The position numbers were made by a program, and so were the translations under genes. 64,000 nucleotides of DNA from Bacillota bacterium. Its GTDB lineage: Bacteria > Bacillota > UBA4882 > UBA8346. The stretch is from the NCBI GenBank assembly GCA_023435565.1, contig JAEYRN010000062.1:62001-126000 (forward strand), written 5' to 3'. Positions 8,203-17,013 of this stretch are shown here, one piece after another. Under the pieces are notes generated by a model. The model worked only from the letters and a program-made list of their open reading frames with translations. It did not search any database and was not told where the DNA came from. Position 1 is the first letter of the stretch. Each line of letters opens with the position of its first letter.

Positions 8203-8955
8203 ATGTACTCAATAGTATTGGCCGGGGCTCCGAACAAAGGACCGTTACGTCAGGTTAGCCCGGCGCAATATGAGGCGGAGATTGAAATAGCCGGTCGGCC
8301 AATGCTGGAATATGTAGTGTTGGCTTTAGAAAGAGTCCAATCAATTAAAAAGATAGTTATTGTCGGTTCAGAATCAATGCTCTCAAATAGCAAATCAAAA
8401 AAAGAACAATTTATTTTTGTGAAACCCGGGTCTTCGGTTATTGACAGTTTGGAGAATGGTATTAGTACTTTAAACGTAAGGGAACCGGTATTAATACTAA
8501 CTTCTGATATTCCGCTAATTACCAAGGAAGCTTTGGAAGATTTTTTAGAACGGTGCCAGGATAGGCCCGGGGACATTTATTATTCATTTGTTCCAAAAAC
8601 GATTAATGACCAAAAATATCCGGGCGTTCAAAGAACTTATGTCCGACTTAAAGAAGGTACTTTTACCGGGGGTAACTTGGTACTATTGTCTCCGGAAATT
8701 ATCCATGAAAAATTTCCAACCCTTAAAAAAGCTGTAGCTTTGCGCAAAAAGCCCTTAAAATTATGCGCGATGCTAGGCTGGTGGTATATATGCAAACTAA
8801 TATTAGGAGTTTTAACCATTAAGGAGATTGAAAACCGAGTGGCAGAAATTTTTGGGATAAAAGCAGTGGGGATAGTGTCTCTTTATCCTGAAGTAGGGAT
8901 TGATGTTGATAAACCAAGTGATTTAAAATTAGCAAGAGAAATTTTGACAAGATAG
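8203..8955 (+). CDS. NTP transferase-like (MobA/GlmU-fold) protein of the ispE-spoVG locus
   Basis: The sequence reads as a nucleotidyltransferase fold: an N-terminal MYSIVLAGAPN loop, IAGRPMLEYVVLAL, the ILTSDIPLITKEAL aspartate motif, and EVGIDVDKPSDLKLA near the end. The glycine-rich loop lacks the usual GxGxR and Lys pattern, so substrate and even activity are uncertain. Related proteins occur next to ispE in several Clostridia. It abuts the GntR gene with GGGGGTGG as ribosome binding site, and its stop codon lies in a terminator hairpin. The role is unassigned. Confidence 0.7.
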   Translation: MYSIVLAGAPNKGPLRQVSPAQYEAEIEIAGRPMLEYVVLALERVQSIKKIVIVGSESMLSNSKSKKEQFIFVKPGSSVIDSLENGISTLNVREPVLILTSDIPLITKEALEDFLERCQDRPGDIYYSFVPKTINDQKYPGVQRTYVRLKEGTFTGGNLVLLSPEIIHEKFPTLKKAVALRKKPLKLCAMLGWWYICKLILGVLTIKEIENRVAEIFGIKAVGIVSLYPEVGIDVDKPSDLKLAREILTR

Positions 8956-8980
8956 CAGAGGCCCCCTCTGCTATTTTTAA
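8952..8980 (+). terminator. Intrinsic terminator of the ispE unit
   Basis: Perfect 10-bp stem ATAGCAGAGG/CCTCTGCTAT with a CCC loop followed by TTTT. The stop codon TAG lies inside the 5' arm. Confidence 0.9.
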
Positions 8981-9249
8981 TTTATTCTATGTGTAATTTA
9001 TCATTAAAAAATTGTCGGTTGCCTGAGTAATTATAAATAAATTTATATACCTATTACAGCTGTAATAAGCTGAATTAAATTTACTAATTTTTTCATCTCG
9101 TTCGGTTTTAGGGACGTGATGTGGGTTAAAAAAATTTAATCCAACTTTTATTAATTGTATGAATTTTTTGAATTTGACTATCAACCAAACCTTAGAAAAA
9201 TCACCAACTGCCAGCGTTAGAAAAATTTAGTAAATATTTCATTAAAATA

Positions 9250-9278
9250 GAAGGAAATTTAATTTTTTTATGGAATTT
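9250..9278 (+). promoter_or_regulatory. SigH-type promoter of spoVG
   Basis: GAAGGAAAT (9250-9258), an 11-bp spacer and ATGGAATTT (9270-9278) match the SigH consensus RNAGGAWWW-N11-12-RNNGAATWW at every defined base. Bacillus subtilis spoVG is a classic SigH target. The rest of the 363-bp gap upstream of spoVG (8956-9318) holds the preceding terminator and AT-rich sequence with no other feature I can support. Confidence 0.75.
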
Positions 9279-9318
9279 ATTATGTATCCATTACAAGCAT
9301 AGAAAGGTGAGTGGACGG

Positions 9319-9573
9319 ATGAACATCACAGACGTACGCCTTAAAAAGGTAAATACCGAAGGCAAAATGAAAGCAATCGCTTCGATTACAATTGACGATG
9401 CTTTTGTGGTCAGAGATATCAGGGTAATAGAAGGACAAAACGGATTATTTGTAGCTATGCCGAGCCGTAAAACACCAGATGGCGAATTTCGTGACATTGC
9501 TCATCCAATAACTTCCGATGCCCGAGAGTTAATCCAAAGCGCAATCTTAAAAGAATACGAAAAAGCGGAATAA
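9319..9573 (+). CDS. spoVG: Septation/regulatory RNA-binding protein SpoVG
   Basis: Small conserved protein (84 aa) affecting sporulation and septation, known in several Firmicutes to bind nucleic acid. The sequence starts MNITDVRLKKVNTEGKMKA and contains PSRKTPDGEFRDIAHPI, the family hallmark. An in-frame GTG at 9307 would add four residues, but AGGTG at 9305-9309 is the ribosome binding site for ATG 9319. It sits at its usual place upstream of glmU, with a SigH-type promoter before it and its own terminator after it. Confidence 0.96.
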   Translation: MNITDVRLKKVNTEGKMKAIASITIDDAFVVRDIRVIEGQNGLFVAMPSRKTPDGEFRDIAHPITSDARELIQSAILKEYEKAE

Positions 9574-9596
9574 TTATACCTTACTATATGAGAAGT

Positions 9597-9626
9597 ATAG
9601 CCGACTTTGCAGTTGGCTATTTTTTA
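9597..9626 (+). terminator. Intrinsic terminator of spoVG
   Basis: Stem ATAGCCGACT/AGTTGGCTAT (one G-T pair) around TTGC, followed by six T residues. Confidence 0.85.
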
Positions 9627-9654
9627 TTTAATTATTTCCATTTGAAATTGATTG

Positions 9655-9683
9655 TTGACATCCTGTTAGAGGATTGGTATACT
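9655..9683 (+). promoter_or_regulatory. Strong SigA promoter of tRNA-Gln
   Basis: Perfect TTGACA (9655-9660), 17-bp spacer, and TATACT (9678-9683), 15 bp upstream of the tRNA. Confidence 0.85.
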
Positions 9684-9698
9684 AAGGAGTGCATTCAC

Positions 9699-9774
9699 TG
9701 GGGCGTAGCCAAGTTGGTAAGGCACGGGACTTTGACTCCCGCATGCGTTGGTTCGAGTCCAGCCGCCCCAGCCA
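9699..9774 (+). tRNA. tRNA-Gln (anticodon TTG)
   Basis: Acceptor stem TGGGGCG/CGCCCCA, discriminator G and encoded CCA. The anticodon stem CGGGA/TCCCG holds loop CTTTGAC, anticodon TTG. The T-arm GTTCGAGTC is typical. The gene has its own promoter and terminator and lies between spoVG and glmU. Confidence 0.96.
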
Positions 9775-9791
9775 TATTAAAAACAAAGCTT

Positions 9792-9815
9792 AGAACTCAA
9801 AGGGGTTCTTTTTTT
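9792..9815 (+). terminator. Intrinsic terminator of tRNA-Gln
   Basis: Stem AGAACTC/GGGTTCT around AAAG, followed by a T tract. Confidence 0.75.
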
Positions 9816-9867
9816 ATAATAAGATTTCTTATTAAGGTTTAAATTTTTTACTCAAGGGGAGGTATTT

Positions 9868-11244
9868 ATGGTAAATCTAAACGCTATTGTTTTGGCAGCC
9901 GGGCAAGGTACTAGAATGAAATCTGCATACCCCAAGGTTTTACATAAAATACTTGGTCAAACCATGTTGCAATTTGTAGTTGACTCGGCTAAACAGGCAG
10001 GAGCCGGTTCAATTATAGTGGTAGTTGGTTTTGAGGGTGAACAAGTGATTCAATCTTTAGGTTCAAATTATTATTATGTTTGGCAGCGGGAACAGTTAGG
10101 GACAGGTCATGCGGTTTTAATGGCTGAATCAGCTTTAAGCCAAATGGAAGGGGACTTATTAGTTTTATATGGGGATACCCCTCTTTTAGAACCGGAAACA
10201 ATTAAAGATTTAGTTGTAAAGAAACGTAACCAGGGAGCAATAGCGTCGATCTTAACTACAGAATTAAATGACCCGTCCGGTTATGGGAGAATTCTTCGGG
10301 ACTCTCAGGGGAATATCAATGGTATTATTGAAGACAAAGATGCTTCACCCGAAGAAAAAAAGGTAAAAGAGGTCAATACTGGAGTATACTGTTTTGAGAT
10401 TAAGCACCTGTTAAAAGCGTTAAAATTGCTTTCGCCACGCAACGCGCAAGGCGAATATTATTTAACCGATGTTTTTAAAATCTTCGTCGAGCAGGGTTTG
10501 CCTATCGTAGGAGTCATGACTGATCAAGCGGAACAGGTAATGGGTCCTAATGATCGGGTACAACTGTGTGTTACTGAAAACAATTTAAAGTTAAAAATTA
10601 ACGAAGGCTTGATGAAACAGGGAGTTACGATTACCGATCCGAGTTTTACCTATATTGCTCACCAAGTTAAAATTGGCCGTGACACTATTATTTTACCTGG
10701 TACTTTTTTACTTGGAAATACAATTATCGGTGAAAAATGCATAATTGGGCCTCATACCAGGATTATTGATTCGATTATTGATGATTTTACCGAGGCCGCT
10801 TTTAGCCAAATTGTCGGAGCACATATCGGTCCTGATAATCACGTGGGTCCGTTTGCTAATATCCGGCCGGGAACGATTAGTGATTCCCATGTAAAAATTG
10901 GAGATTTTGTCGAGATTAAAAATTCTCAGGTAGGTGAAGGGAGTAAAATACCGCATTTAACTTATCTTGGTGACGCTCAGGTTGGTAAGGATGTAAATAT
11001 TGGCGCCGGTACAATAACTTGTAATTACGACGGAGTTCAGAAATATCAAACAAAGATTCATGATAGCGCTTTTATTGGAAGTAATGCTAATCTGGTAGCA
11101 CCGATAACGATTGGGACTGAAGCTACAGTTGGGGCCGGTTCAACAATAACCAAGGATGTTCCTGACAAATCATTGGCAATTTCCCGGAGTCGGCAGGAAA
11201 ACATTAAGGGATGGAAATTACCTCGAGAACGTTCGAGAAAATAA
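9868..11244 (+). CDS. glmU: Bifunctional UDP-GlcNAc pyrophosphorylase / glucosamine-1-phosphate acetyltransferase
   Basis: Makes UDP-N-acetylglucosamine for peptidoglycan in two steps. The N-terminal uridylyltransferase domain shows LAAGQGTRMKSAYPKVLH and LYGDTPLLEPETI. The C-terminal half (from about residue 255) is a left-handed beta-helix of hexapeptide repeats, with HLTYLGDAQVGKDVNIGAGT and CNYDG typical of the acetyltransferase site. Its length of 458 aa is standard. The ribosome binding site AAGGGGAGG lies 8 bases before the ATG. The usual downstream partner prs is absent here; the next gene is rplY. Confidence 0.97.
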   Translation: MVNLNAIVLAAGQGTRMKSAYPKVLHKILGQTMLQFVVDSAKQAGAGSIIVVVGFEGEQVIQSLGSNYYYVWQREQLGTGHAVLMAESALSQMEGDLLVLYGDTPLLEPETIKDLVVKKRNQGAIASILTTELNDPSGYGRILRDSQGNINGIIEDKDASPEEKKVKEVNTGVYCFEIKHLLKALKLLSPRNAQGEYYLTDVFKIFVEQGLPIVGVMTDQAEQVMGPNDRVQLCVTENNLKLKINEGLMKQGVTITDPSFTYIAHQVKIGRDTIILPGTFLLGNTIIGEKCIIGPHTRIIDSIIDDFTEAAFSQIVGAHIGPDNHVGPFANIRPGTISDSHVKIGDFVEIKNSQVGEGSKIPHLTYLGDAQVGKDVNIGAGTITCNYDGVQKYQTKIHDSAFIGSNANLVAPITIGTEATVGAGSTITKDVPDKSLAISRSRQENIKGWKLPRERSRK

Positions 11245-11256
11245 TGGCAATAATTG

Positions 11257-11285
11257 TTTACAAGAGACAACTAGAATGTTATAAT
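11257..11285 (+). promoter_or_regulatory. SigA-type promoter of rplY
   Basis: TTTACA (11257-11262), 17-bp spacer and perfect TATAAT (11280-11285), leaving a leader of about 85 nt before rplY. Confidence 0.65.
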
Positions 11286-11376
11286 GTGAGCGATCTTTTT
11301 TTATGTGCTAACTATGAAAAGTTAGTTAATGCTAGTTTAGGATAAATATCAATAGCCTACTTTAGGAGGAGTTACT

Positions 11377-12009
11377 ATGGAAATTACAGTTGCGGTTAGA
11401 GAAAACCTTGGTACGGGAAACGCAAAAAAATCCCGAAGCAGTGGAGAGATACCGGGAGTGATATACGGCGAAGGCAAACCTACCGAACATCTTACCATTA
11501 ATGCTCAAGATTTTGGCCGTTTAGTTTTAAAAGAGGGTACTGGTAAATTAATTAAATTGAAGATTCAAAAAGGAAAAGCTGCGGAACAAGATCAAGTACT
11601 TATTAAAAACCTACAACGTCATCCTGTTAAAGGTAATATTATCCACGTAGACTTTTTAAGAGTGGCAATGGACCACCCGGTTACAGTAAAAGTGCCTTTA
11701 TATTTGGCAAGTGATGAAAGAAAAACCCGTGACGGCGCAATTATTGAGGTTTTAATGCATGAGTTAGAGGTTAGTTGTTTACCGGCAAATATTCCGGACC
11801 GAATTCAAATTCATACTAATAACTTGACAACTGGTGGTAAAATTCATGTTAAAGATTTGGAATTAGGTAATGGAGTAAAAGCTGTTAATGCTCCTGAGGA
11901 AACGGTTGTTCACGCAATAGCGCCTACGGTAGCAGCCGAAACCGAAACGGCTGAACAACCTGCTACAGCTGAACCGGAAGTTATTAAGGAGAAAAAGGAA
12001 GAAGCTTAA
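11377..12009 (+). CDS. rplY: 50S ribosomal protein L25 / general stress protein Ctc
   Basis: Binds 5S rRNA in the large ribosomal subunit; long forms with a C-terminal TL5/Ctc domain are stress-linked in Bacillus. The N-terminal L25 domain is visible in NAKKSRSSGEIPGVIYG and HVDFLRV. The second beta domain follows, and the C-terminus is a Glu/Ala-rich tail of about 30 residues. Its 210 aa fit the long Ctc form. It has a strong TTAGGAGGAG ribosome binding site and lies 14-22 bp before pth, as in Bacillus. Confidence 0.94.
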   Translation: MEITVAVRENLGTGNAKKSRSSGEIPGVIYGEGKPTEHLTINAQDFGRLVLKEGTGKLIKLKIQKGKAAEQDQVLIKNLQRHPVKGNIIHVDFLRVAMDHPVTVKVPLYLASDERKTRDGAIIEVLMHELEVSCLPANIPDRIQIHTNNLTTGGKIHVKDLELGNGVKAVNAPEETVVHAIAPTVAAETETAEQPATAEPEVIKEKKEEA

Positions 12010-12031
12010 TTACCCGTGGAGGGTGGTTCGC

Positions 12032-12622
12032 TTGTTTTGTGTGATTGGATTAGGCAATCCAGGTCGTCAATACTTTCAAACCCGGCATAATGCCGGGTTT
12101 TTAGTGATCGACCGAATTACGGAAGATAATAATATTATACTGGACAAAAAAGGGTTCCAGAGTATATATGGTAAAGGTTATATCAATAACAAGCCGGTTA
12201 TTTTAGTAAAACCGCAAACTTTTATGAACCTCAGCGGAGAAGCTGCTGGACTTATTATTAATTATTACCGGATTCAGCTCGACCATGTTTTAATAATATA
12301 TGACGAGTTGGATTTACCGCTGGGAACGATTCGAATTAGGCTTTCCGGAAGCGCGGGTGGTCATAACGGTTTGACCTCCGTCTTATCTTCTATTGGTTGT
12401 CAGAGTGTTCCAAGGTTGCGTGTGGGGATAGGTCGCCCAACAACCGGGACAGTCGTTGATTATGTTTTAACGTCGTTTAGCGGCCAACAAATGGTAGAAT
12501 TTAAAGAGAGTATAAATAGGGCGGCCGAAGCAACGATTTCCTTTATAACTAACGGGCCTGAGTATGCCATGAATCAGTTTAATCATAATCTGACAAATAG
12601 CGATAAAAAAAGAGACCAATAA
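12032..12622 (+). CDS. pth: Peptidyl-tRNA hydrolase
   Basis: Releases peptides from peptidyl-tRNA that has dropped off ribosomes (SpoVC in Bacillus). The start is chosen at TTG 12032, because GGAGGG at 12018-12023 sits 8 bases before it and the protein then begins MFCVIGLGNPG like its relatives; a GTG at 12023 is the alternative. The catalytic His is in TRHNAGF (about residue 19). Further family motifs are KPQTFMNLSGEA, YDELDLPLG and GSAGGHNGL. The length of about 196 aa is normal. Confidence 0.95.
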   Translation: MFCVIGLGNPGRQYFQTRHNAGFLVIDRITEDNNIILDKKGFQSIYGKGYINNKPVILVKPQTFMNLSGEAAGLIINYYRIQLDHVLIIYDELDLPLGTIRIRLSGSAGGHNGLTSVLSSIGCQSVPRLRVGIGRPTTGTVVDYVLTSFSGQQMVEFKESINRAAEATISFITNGPEYAMNQFNHNLTNSDKKRDQ

Positions 12623-12670
12623 TCATTTAACCTGAATATTTCTTTTAAAGCAGGCAATCATATTTTTGGA

Positions 12671-13045
12671 ATGAGACTGATTGCCGCCGTTTGTCTGACA
12701 TTAAGTTTAGCTTGGCTTTGGGACCGATTATTGCGTCTTTTAAAATTTGAGCAAAAAATACGAATTGGAATTGGAGTGCCAATAGGGGAAGAGGCCATCA
12801 AATATTTTATGGCAGTGGCTTTCCATTTTCACCCTTTGATTATCTATTCATTATTCGGTTTTGGAGAGGGATGTTTAGAGACATTTCTCTTAAAAAAGCC
12901 GTCTGCTTTAAAGCTAATTATTGCCGGTGGATTAATTCATTTCTGTTTTGGAGTATTTTTTTTATTTCCAATTCCGCCCATTTTCAGTTTAAGCTTTGGA
13001 ATCACTGCCCACTTATTATGGAATAATCTTTTGATTAAAGATTAA
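12671..13045 (+). CDS. Small membrane protein with PrsW/CPBP-like protease motifs
   Basis: A 124-residue, very hydrophobic protein with about four membrane segments. Four short motifs recur in the order seen in PrsW-type intramembrane proteases: EEAIK (EExxK, residues 40-44), FGFGE (FxxxE, 62-66), HFCFG (first His, residue 90) and HLLWN (HxxxN, 114-118). PrsW of Bacillus cleaves an anti-sigma factor. This protein is about half that length, so it would be a minimal member. It occupies the place between pth and mfd where Bacillus encodes the anti-sigma factor Fin. The assignment is by motif only, and the ribosome binding site is weak. Confidence 0.5.
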   Translation: MRLIAAVCLTLSLAWLWDRLLRLLKFEQKIRIGIGVPIGEEAIKYFMAVAFHFHPLIIYSLFGFGEGCLETFLLKKPSALKLIIAGGLIHFCFGVFFLFPIPPIFSLSFGITAHLLWNNLLIKD

Positions 13046-13149
13046 TGTATTTAAACAAATATATTAAATTCTGGTGCCTTAACGAATAAAATATAATGTT
13101 TAATCCCCCAGGCCTTCAAGCCGCTAATTGCATTTTGCCAGGAGGATTT

Positions 13150-16100
13150 ATGAGATATTTAGCTTTAGATATTTCTAAACACCATGACTTTAAACAGGTA
13201 AAAGAATATTTTATCCATAACAGTCAAGATTTGATTACAGGAATCAGTGGCAGTCAAAAGGCATTGACTACTGCTGGTTTTGTTTGGGATCAACCTTATA
13301 AATATTTAATTATCAGTTATAGTAATAACCAAGCAAACCGCCTAGCCCTGGACTTAGATAGTATACTTGGTTCGGATAATGTTGCTTTTTTCCCTAGTAA
13401 TCAATTACTTCCTCATGAAGAAGCATATGAACCCGAGGTAACAGCTCAACGGGTTGAGGTATTGGGACGCATTTTGCAACAAGAACAATTAATAGTCGTA
13501 ACTTCATGGGAAGCATTGCAACGACGGTTGATCCCTCCAGCCAAATTTTTAGAGTTTGTGATTTTACTCCGGCTTAGAGCAGAAGTATCAATACATGATT
13601 TATTAAACCGATTAACAGTAATGGGTTATGAACGGGTCGATCTAGTACAGGCGGTTGGTCAATTCAGTCATCGCGGTGATATTCTAGATGTTTTCCCGTT
13701 AAATCAGGACCAACCAATCCGATTAGAATTTTTCGGAGATGAAATTGATTCCATTCGTTGTTTTAACATTGATACGCAATTATCTTCCGGAAACTTGGAA
13801 TCGGTTTCGATCTTGCCGGTAAGGGAAGGTTTGTGGTGTTTGGAACAATTTCAACAATGTGTTCCATTCATTGCGGAAGCCCTTGCCAAACAAGTTACAC
13901 GCTTGGAAAATGTAGGACGAATAACAGAAGCTGAAGCCTTAACCAACAAGATTAATGAGGCTTTGGAGAGACTAACGGGGGGCCATCAGCTACCAGGAGC
14001 TGACCAATTTTTACCATGGGTTGAACCGGAGTTGGTTAGTTTATTAGATTATATGGCCAATGCTCGGATTATTCTCGATGAACCGGTACGGGGCCGTGAT
14101 TCATATCGTCTTATTTCCGAAGAGACTCTTAGTATATTTGAAAACTTTCTAGAAAAAGGTGTAGTTCTTCCAAAAGAACAAGAAATTTTTCTAACTTTGG
14201 ATGAACTGGAAAATAGGATCTGGTCAAAGAGTCCTTGGTCCTTTTCGTTATTGTCAAAGACCCCAAAAGGGTTAGCCCCGACCCATACTTTAACGCTTCC
14301 ATTTAAAAGCCCTCCCTCTTTTCATAGTAAAATCGAACAACTGGTTGACGAGCTTAATGCCCGTCTTCGAAGCGGTTGGACTATAATTCTAGCAGTAGCT
14401 CTAAAAGAAAAAGCCCGCCGTTTACGGGAAATATTAAGGGAACACGGGATCTCTACCTCTTTAGCTATTGAAAAAACCAATACTTCTCCCCAACCCCGAA
14501 CGGTTACAATTGAGGTCTGTGATCTTGAAACCGGTTTGGAATGGCCAGCCGGAAAGTTGTTGTTATTAACCGAAATTGAAATTTATGGGAGACAGAAAAA
14601 AAGATATCAAGCGCGGTTTACCGAGGAAGGGGTTAAACTCAGTTCTTTTACGGATTTAAAAGTCATGGATTATGTTGTACATATCAATCATGGAATTGGG
14701 CAATACATGGGAATAGAAACCTTGGAGATTGCAGGCGGTCACCGAGATTATTTAAGAATTCAGTATGCAGGTGAAGACAGGTTATTTGTCCCAACTGATC
14801 AGATAAATATGCTCCAGAAGTATATTGGAGTTGAAGATTCTCCACCTAAACTAAATAAAATGGGCGGGGCTGAATGGCAAAAAGTTAAAAACCGGGTTAA
14901 AGAATCAATTCGGGACTTGGCTGAGGAATTATTAGAGCTGTATGCTAAGCGGGAAGTAACGCCGGGCCATGAATTTTCGACGGATACAGTCTGGCAGCAT
15001 GAATTTGAGGAGAGTTTCTATTTTGAAGAAACCCCTGACCAATTACGGGCTGTCTCCGAGATTAAAAAAGATATGGAACGGTCGAAACCTATGGACCGTT
15101 TGCTGTGTGGCGATGTGGGTTATGGCAAGACTGAAGTGGCGATGCGGGCTGCCTTTAAAGCTGTTATGGATGGAAAACAAGTGGGAGTTCTTGTTCCAAC
15201 CACTATTTTGGCGCAACAGCACTTTTTAACCTTTAGAGAAAGGTTTGCCGGTTTTCCGGTCAATATTAAAGTGTTAAGCCGGTTTCAGACAGCCAAAGAG
15301 CAGAACCAGGTTATTGCCGGGGTCTTAAGTGGAGAAGTAGATTTATTGATTGGAACTCACCGTTTACTATCTACGGATGTTCACTTTAAAGATTTGGGAT
15401 TACTAATCGTTGATGAAGAGCAACGTTTTGGTGTAGTCCATAAAGAAAAGTTAAAGGAATTAAGGCAAAACGTTGATGTACTTACATTAACGGCTACTCC
15501 TATTCCCCGGACCTTGCATATGTCATTGGTGGGTATTAGGGACATCAGTTTAATCGAAACTCCGCCTCGTGACCGTTATCCTATACGTACCCATGTATTG
15601 GAATATAATGAGGAAGTGATTCGGGAAGCCATTCAACGGGAGCTGGATCGACAGGGACAAATCTATTTTGTTTATAATAGAGTTGAAACCATTGAAAAGA
15701 TGGCCGGATATCTCCAAAATTTGCTTCCAAAAGCTAGAATAGCTGTAGCCCATGGCCAAATGGATGAAGATCAACTCGAAAGAGTAATGCTGGAATTTTA
15801 CGATAATGAGGCCGATATTTTGGTTTGTACTACCATCATTGAAACCGGTTTGGATATCAGTAATGTTAATACTTTAATTGTATATGACGCTGACCGGTTC
15901 GGCCTGGCTCAATTATATCAACTTCGGGGTAGGGTAGGACGAAGTAACCGTATTGCCCATGCTTATTTTTGCTATCGCAAAGACAAAACTTTGTCGGAGA
16001 ATGCCGAGAAAAGACTAGCAGCGATAAGGGAATTTACCGAATTAGGATCAGGTTTTAAAATAGCTATGCGGGATTTGGAGATTAGAGGAGCCGGTAATTT

Positions 16101-16659
16101 ATTAGGTCCTGAACAGCATGGCCAAATTGCATCCGTAGGATTCGAACTTTATTGTAGATTACTAGATGAAACCATTCGGGAGCGGAAAGGAGAAACTGCT
16201 CCGGAACTCCCCGAACCAGTGGTGGAAATTCCAATAGACGCTTATATTCCTGAAGATTATATCACTGATGGCAAACAAAAAGTGGATATCTATAAAAAGA
16301 TAGCTGTAGCCGGTACAGTCCAAGTAGTTACCGACATTACTGCGGAAATTATTGATCGGTTCGGTACACCACCCAGACCGGTTGCCAATTTATTAGATAT
16401 TGCTAAATTAAAGGCATTAGCTCGCGAACTGGGTTTTTCTTCTATTACTAAAGAAAGGGTCGAAGTTGTCGGTAAACTACACGTTGGATTGGGCGTTGAT
16501 TACGAAAAAATCTTATTAATCCTCCAAAAATACAAGAGCCAGTTTCGTTACCAGCCAGGAAGGCCTCCGGTTTTTAAGTGGAAAGCCGGTTCAGCTTTGG
16601 AAGATTTATTAAAGGTTATTTTAAATAGTTTAGAAATGTTGAGACAACAAGCTCAGTAA
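13150..16659 (+). CDS. mfd: Transcription-repair coupling factor Mfd
   Basis: ATP-dependent translocase that removes stalled RNA polymerase from DNA lesions and recruits UvrA. The N-terminal UvrB-like module, a CarD-like RNA polymerase-interaction domain (around KVMDYVVHINHGIGQYMG), the RecG-like helicase core and the C-terminal TRCF domain all appear in order. Walker A is CGDVGYGKTEVA, the DEAD-box equivalent is VDEEQRFG, and the last helicase motif is QLRGRVGRS. ATG 13150 directly after AGGAGG is preferred to the frame's first ATG at 13096, giving about 1169 residues, which is normal. Confidence 0.97.
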   Translation: MRYLALDISKHHDFKQVKEYFIHNSQDLITGISGSQKALTTAGFVWDQPYKYLIISYSNNQANRLALDLDSILGSDNVAFFPSNQLLPHEEAYEPEVTAQRVEVLGRILQQEQLIVVTSWEALQRRLIPPAKFLEFVILLRLRAEVSIHDLLNRLTVMGYERVDLVQAVGQFSHRGDILDVFPLNQDQPIRLEFFGDEIDSIRCFNIDTQLSSGNLESVSILPVREGLWCLEQFQQCVPFIAEALAKQVTRLENVGRITEAEALTNKINEALERLTGGHQLPGADQFLPWVEPELVSLLDYMANARIILDEPVRGRDSYRLISEETLSIFENFLEKGVVLPKEQEIFLTLDELENRIWSKSPWSFSLLSKTPKGLAPTHTLTLPFKSPPSFHSKIEQLVDELNARLRSGWTIILAVALKEKARRLREILREHGISTSLAIEKTNTSPQPRTVTIEVCDLETGLEWPAGKLLLLTEIEIYGRQKKRYQARFTEEGVKLSSFTDLKVMDYVVHINHGIGQYMGIETLEIAGGHRDYLRIQYAGEDRLFVPTDQINMLQKYIGVEDSPPKLNKMGGAEWQKVKNRVKESIRDLAEELLELYAKREVTPGHEFSTDTVWQHEFEESFYFEETPDQLRAVSEIKKDMERSKPMDRLLCGDVGYGKTEVAMRAAFKAVMDGKQVGVLVPTTILAQQHFLTFRERFAGFPVNIKVLSRFQTAKEQNQVIAGVLSGEVDLLIGTHRLLSTDVHFKDLGLLIVDEEQRFGVVHKEKLKELRQNVDVLTLTATPIPRTLHMSLVGIRDISLIETPPRDRYPIRTHVLEYNEEVIREAIQRELDRQGQIYFVYNRVETIEKMAGYLQNLLPKARIAVAHGQMDEDQLERVMLEFYDNEADILVCTTIIETGLDISNVNTLIVYDADRFGLAQLYQLRGRVGRSNRIAHAYFCYRKDKTLSENAEKRLAAIREFTELGSGFKIAMRDLEIRGAGNLLGPEQHGQIASVGFELYCRLLDETIRERKGETAPELPEPVVEIPIDAYIPEDYITDGKQKVDIYKKIAVAGTVQVVTDITAEIIDRFGTPPRPVANLLDIAKLKALARELGFSSITKERVEVVGKLHVGLGVDYEKILLILQKYKSQFRYQPGRPPVFKWKAGSALEDLLKVILNSLEMLRQQAQ

Positions 16660-17013
16660 AAATCATAATTATATAATAATAAAATACTAATTCATGTTTT
16701 ATGAGTATGCTTTGACAAAAAACGGGTAAGCTAACTTCGACCTGTTGATAGTATAGGCTGACTAAAAAGCAAAATGAGCGTTTCATAACTAAATATTGAG
16801 ACCGATAAAACATAAAAATTAACAACGAATTATAGAATATTAAGCCAAATTATGGTAATTATGAATCTAGCTCAAATGAATAAAAGTGTAAATTTAACTA
16901 TATACTATCAATAAAAGTAGTCCCAAACCAAAGTTATTGTTAGGTAGACGGGTGGCAGGTCCTCTGACACCAAATTTAAAAAAAAACAGATAGAGCAAAG
17001 GGGGGAATGGGGG
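16660..17013. other. Intergenic region mfd-spoVT
   Basis: This 354-bp AT-rich gap holds the SigG-type promoter of spoVT (listed separately). I see no gene, and no convincing terminator after mfd. Confidence 0.5.
16878..16907 (+). promoter_or_regulatory. SigG-type (forespore) promoter of spoVT
   Basis: GAATA (16878-16882), 18-bp spacer, TATACTA (16901-16907), close to the SigF/SigG consensus GMATR-N18-CATWHTA. Bacillus subtilis spoVT is transcribed by SigG in the forespore. Confidence 0.6.

Noticed and set aside
8987..9184. 65-codon reverse-strand frame in the spoVG upstream gap
   Set aside because: AT-rich, no ribosome binding site and no recognisable motif; chance frame.
9588..9842. 84-codon open frame between spoVG and glmU
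   Set aside because: It covers the spoVG terminator, the tRNA-Gln promoter and the tRNA itself.
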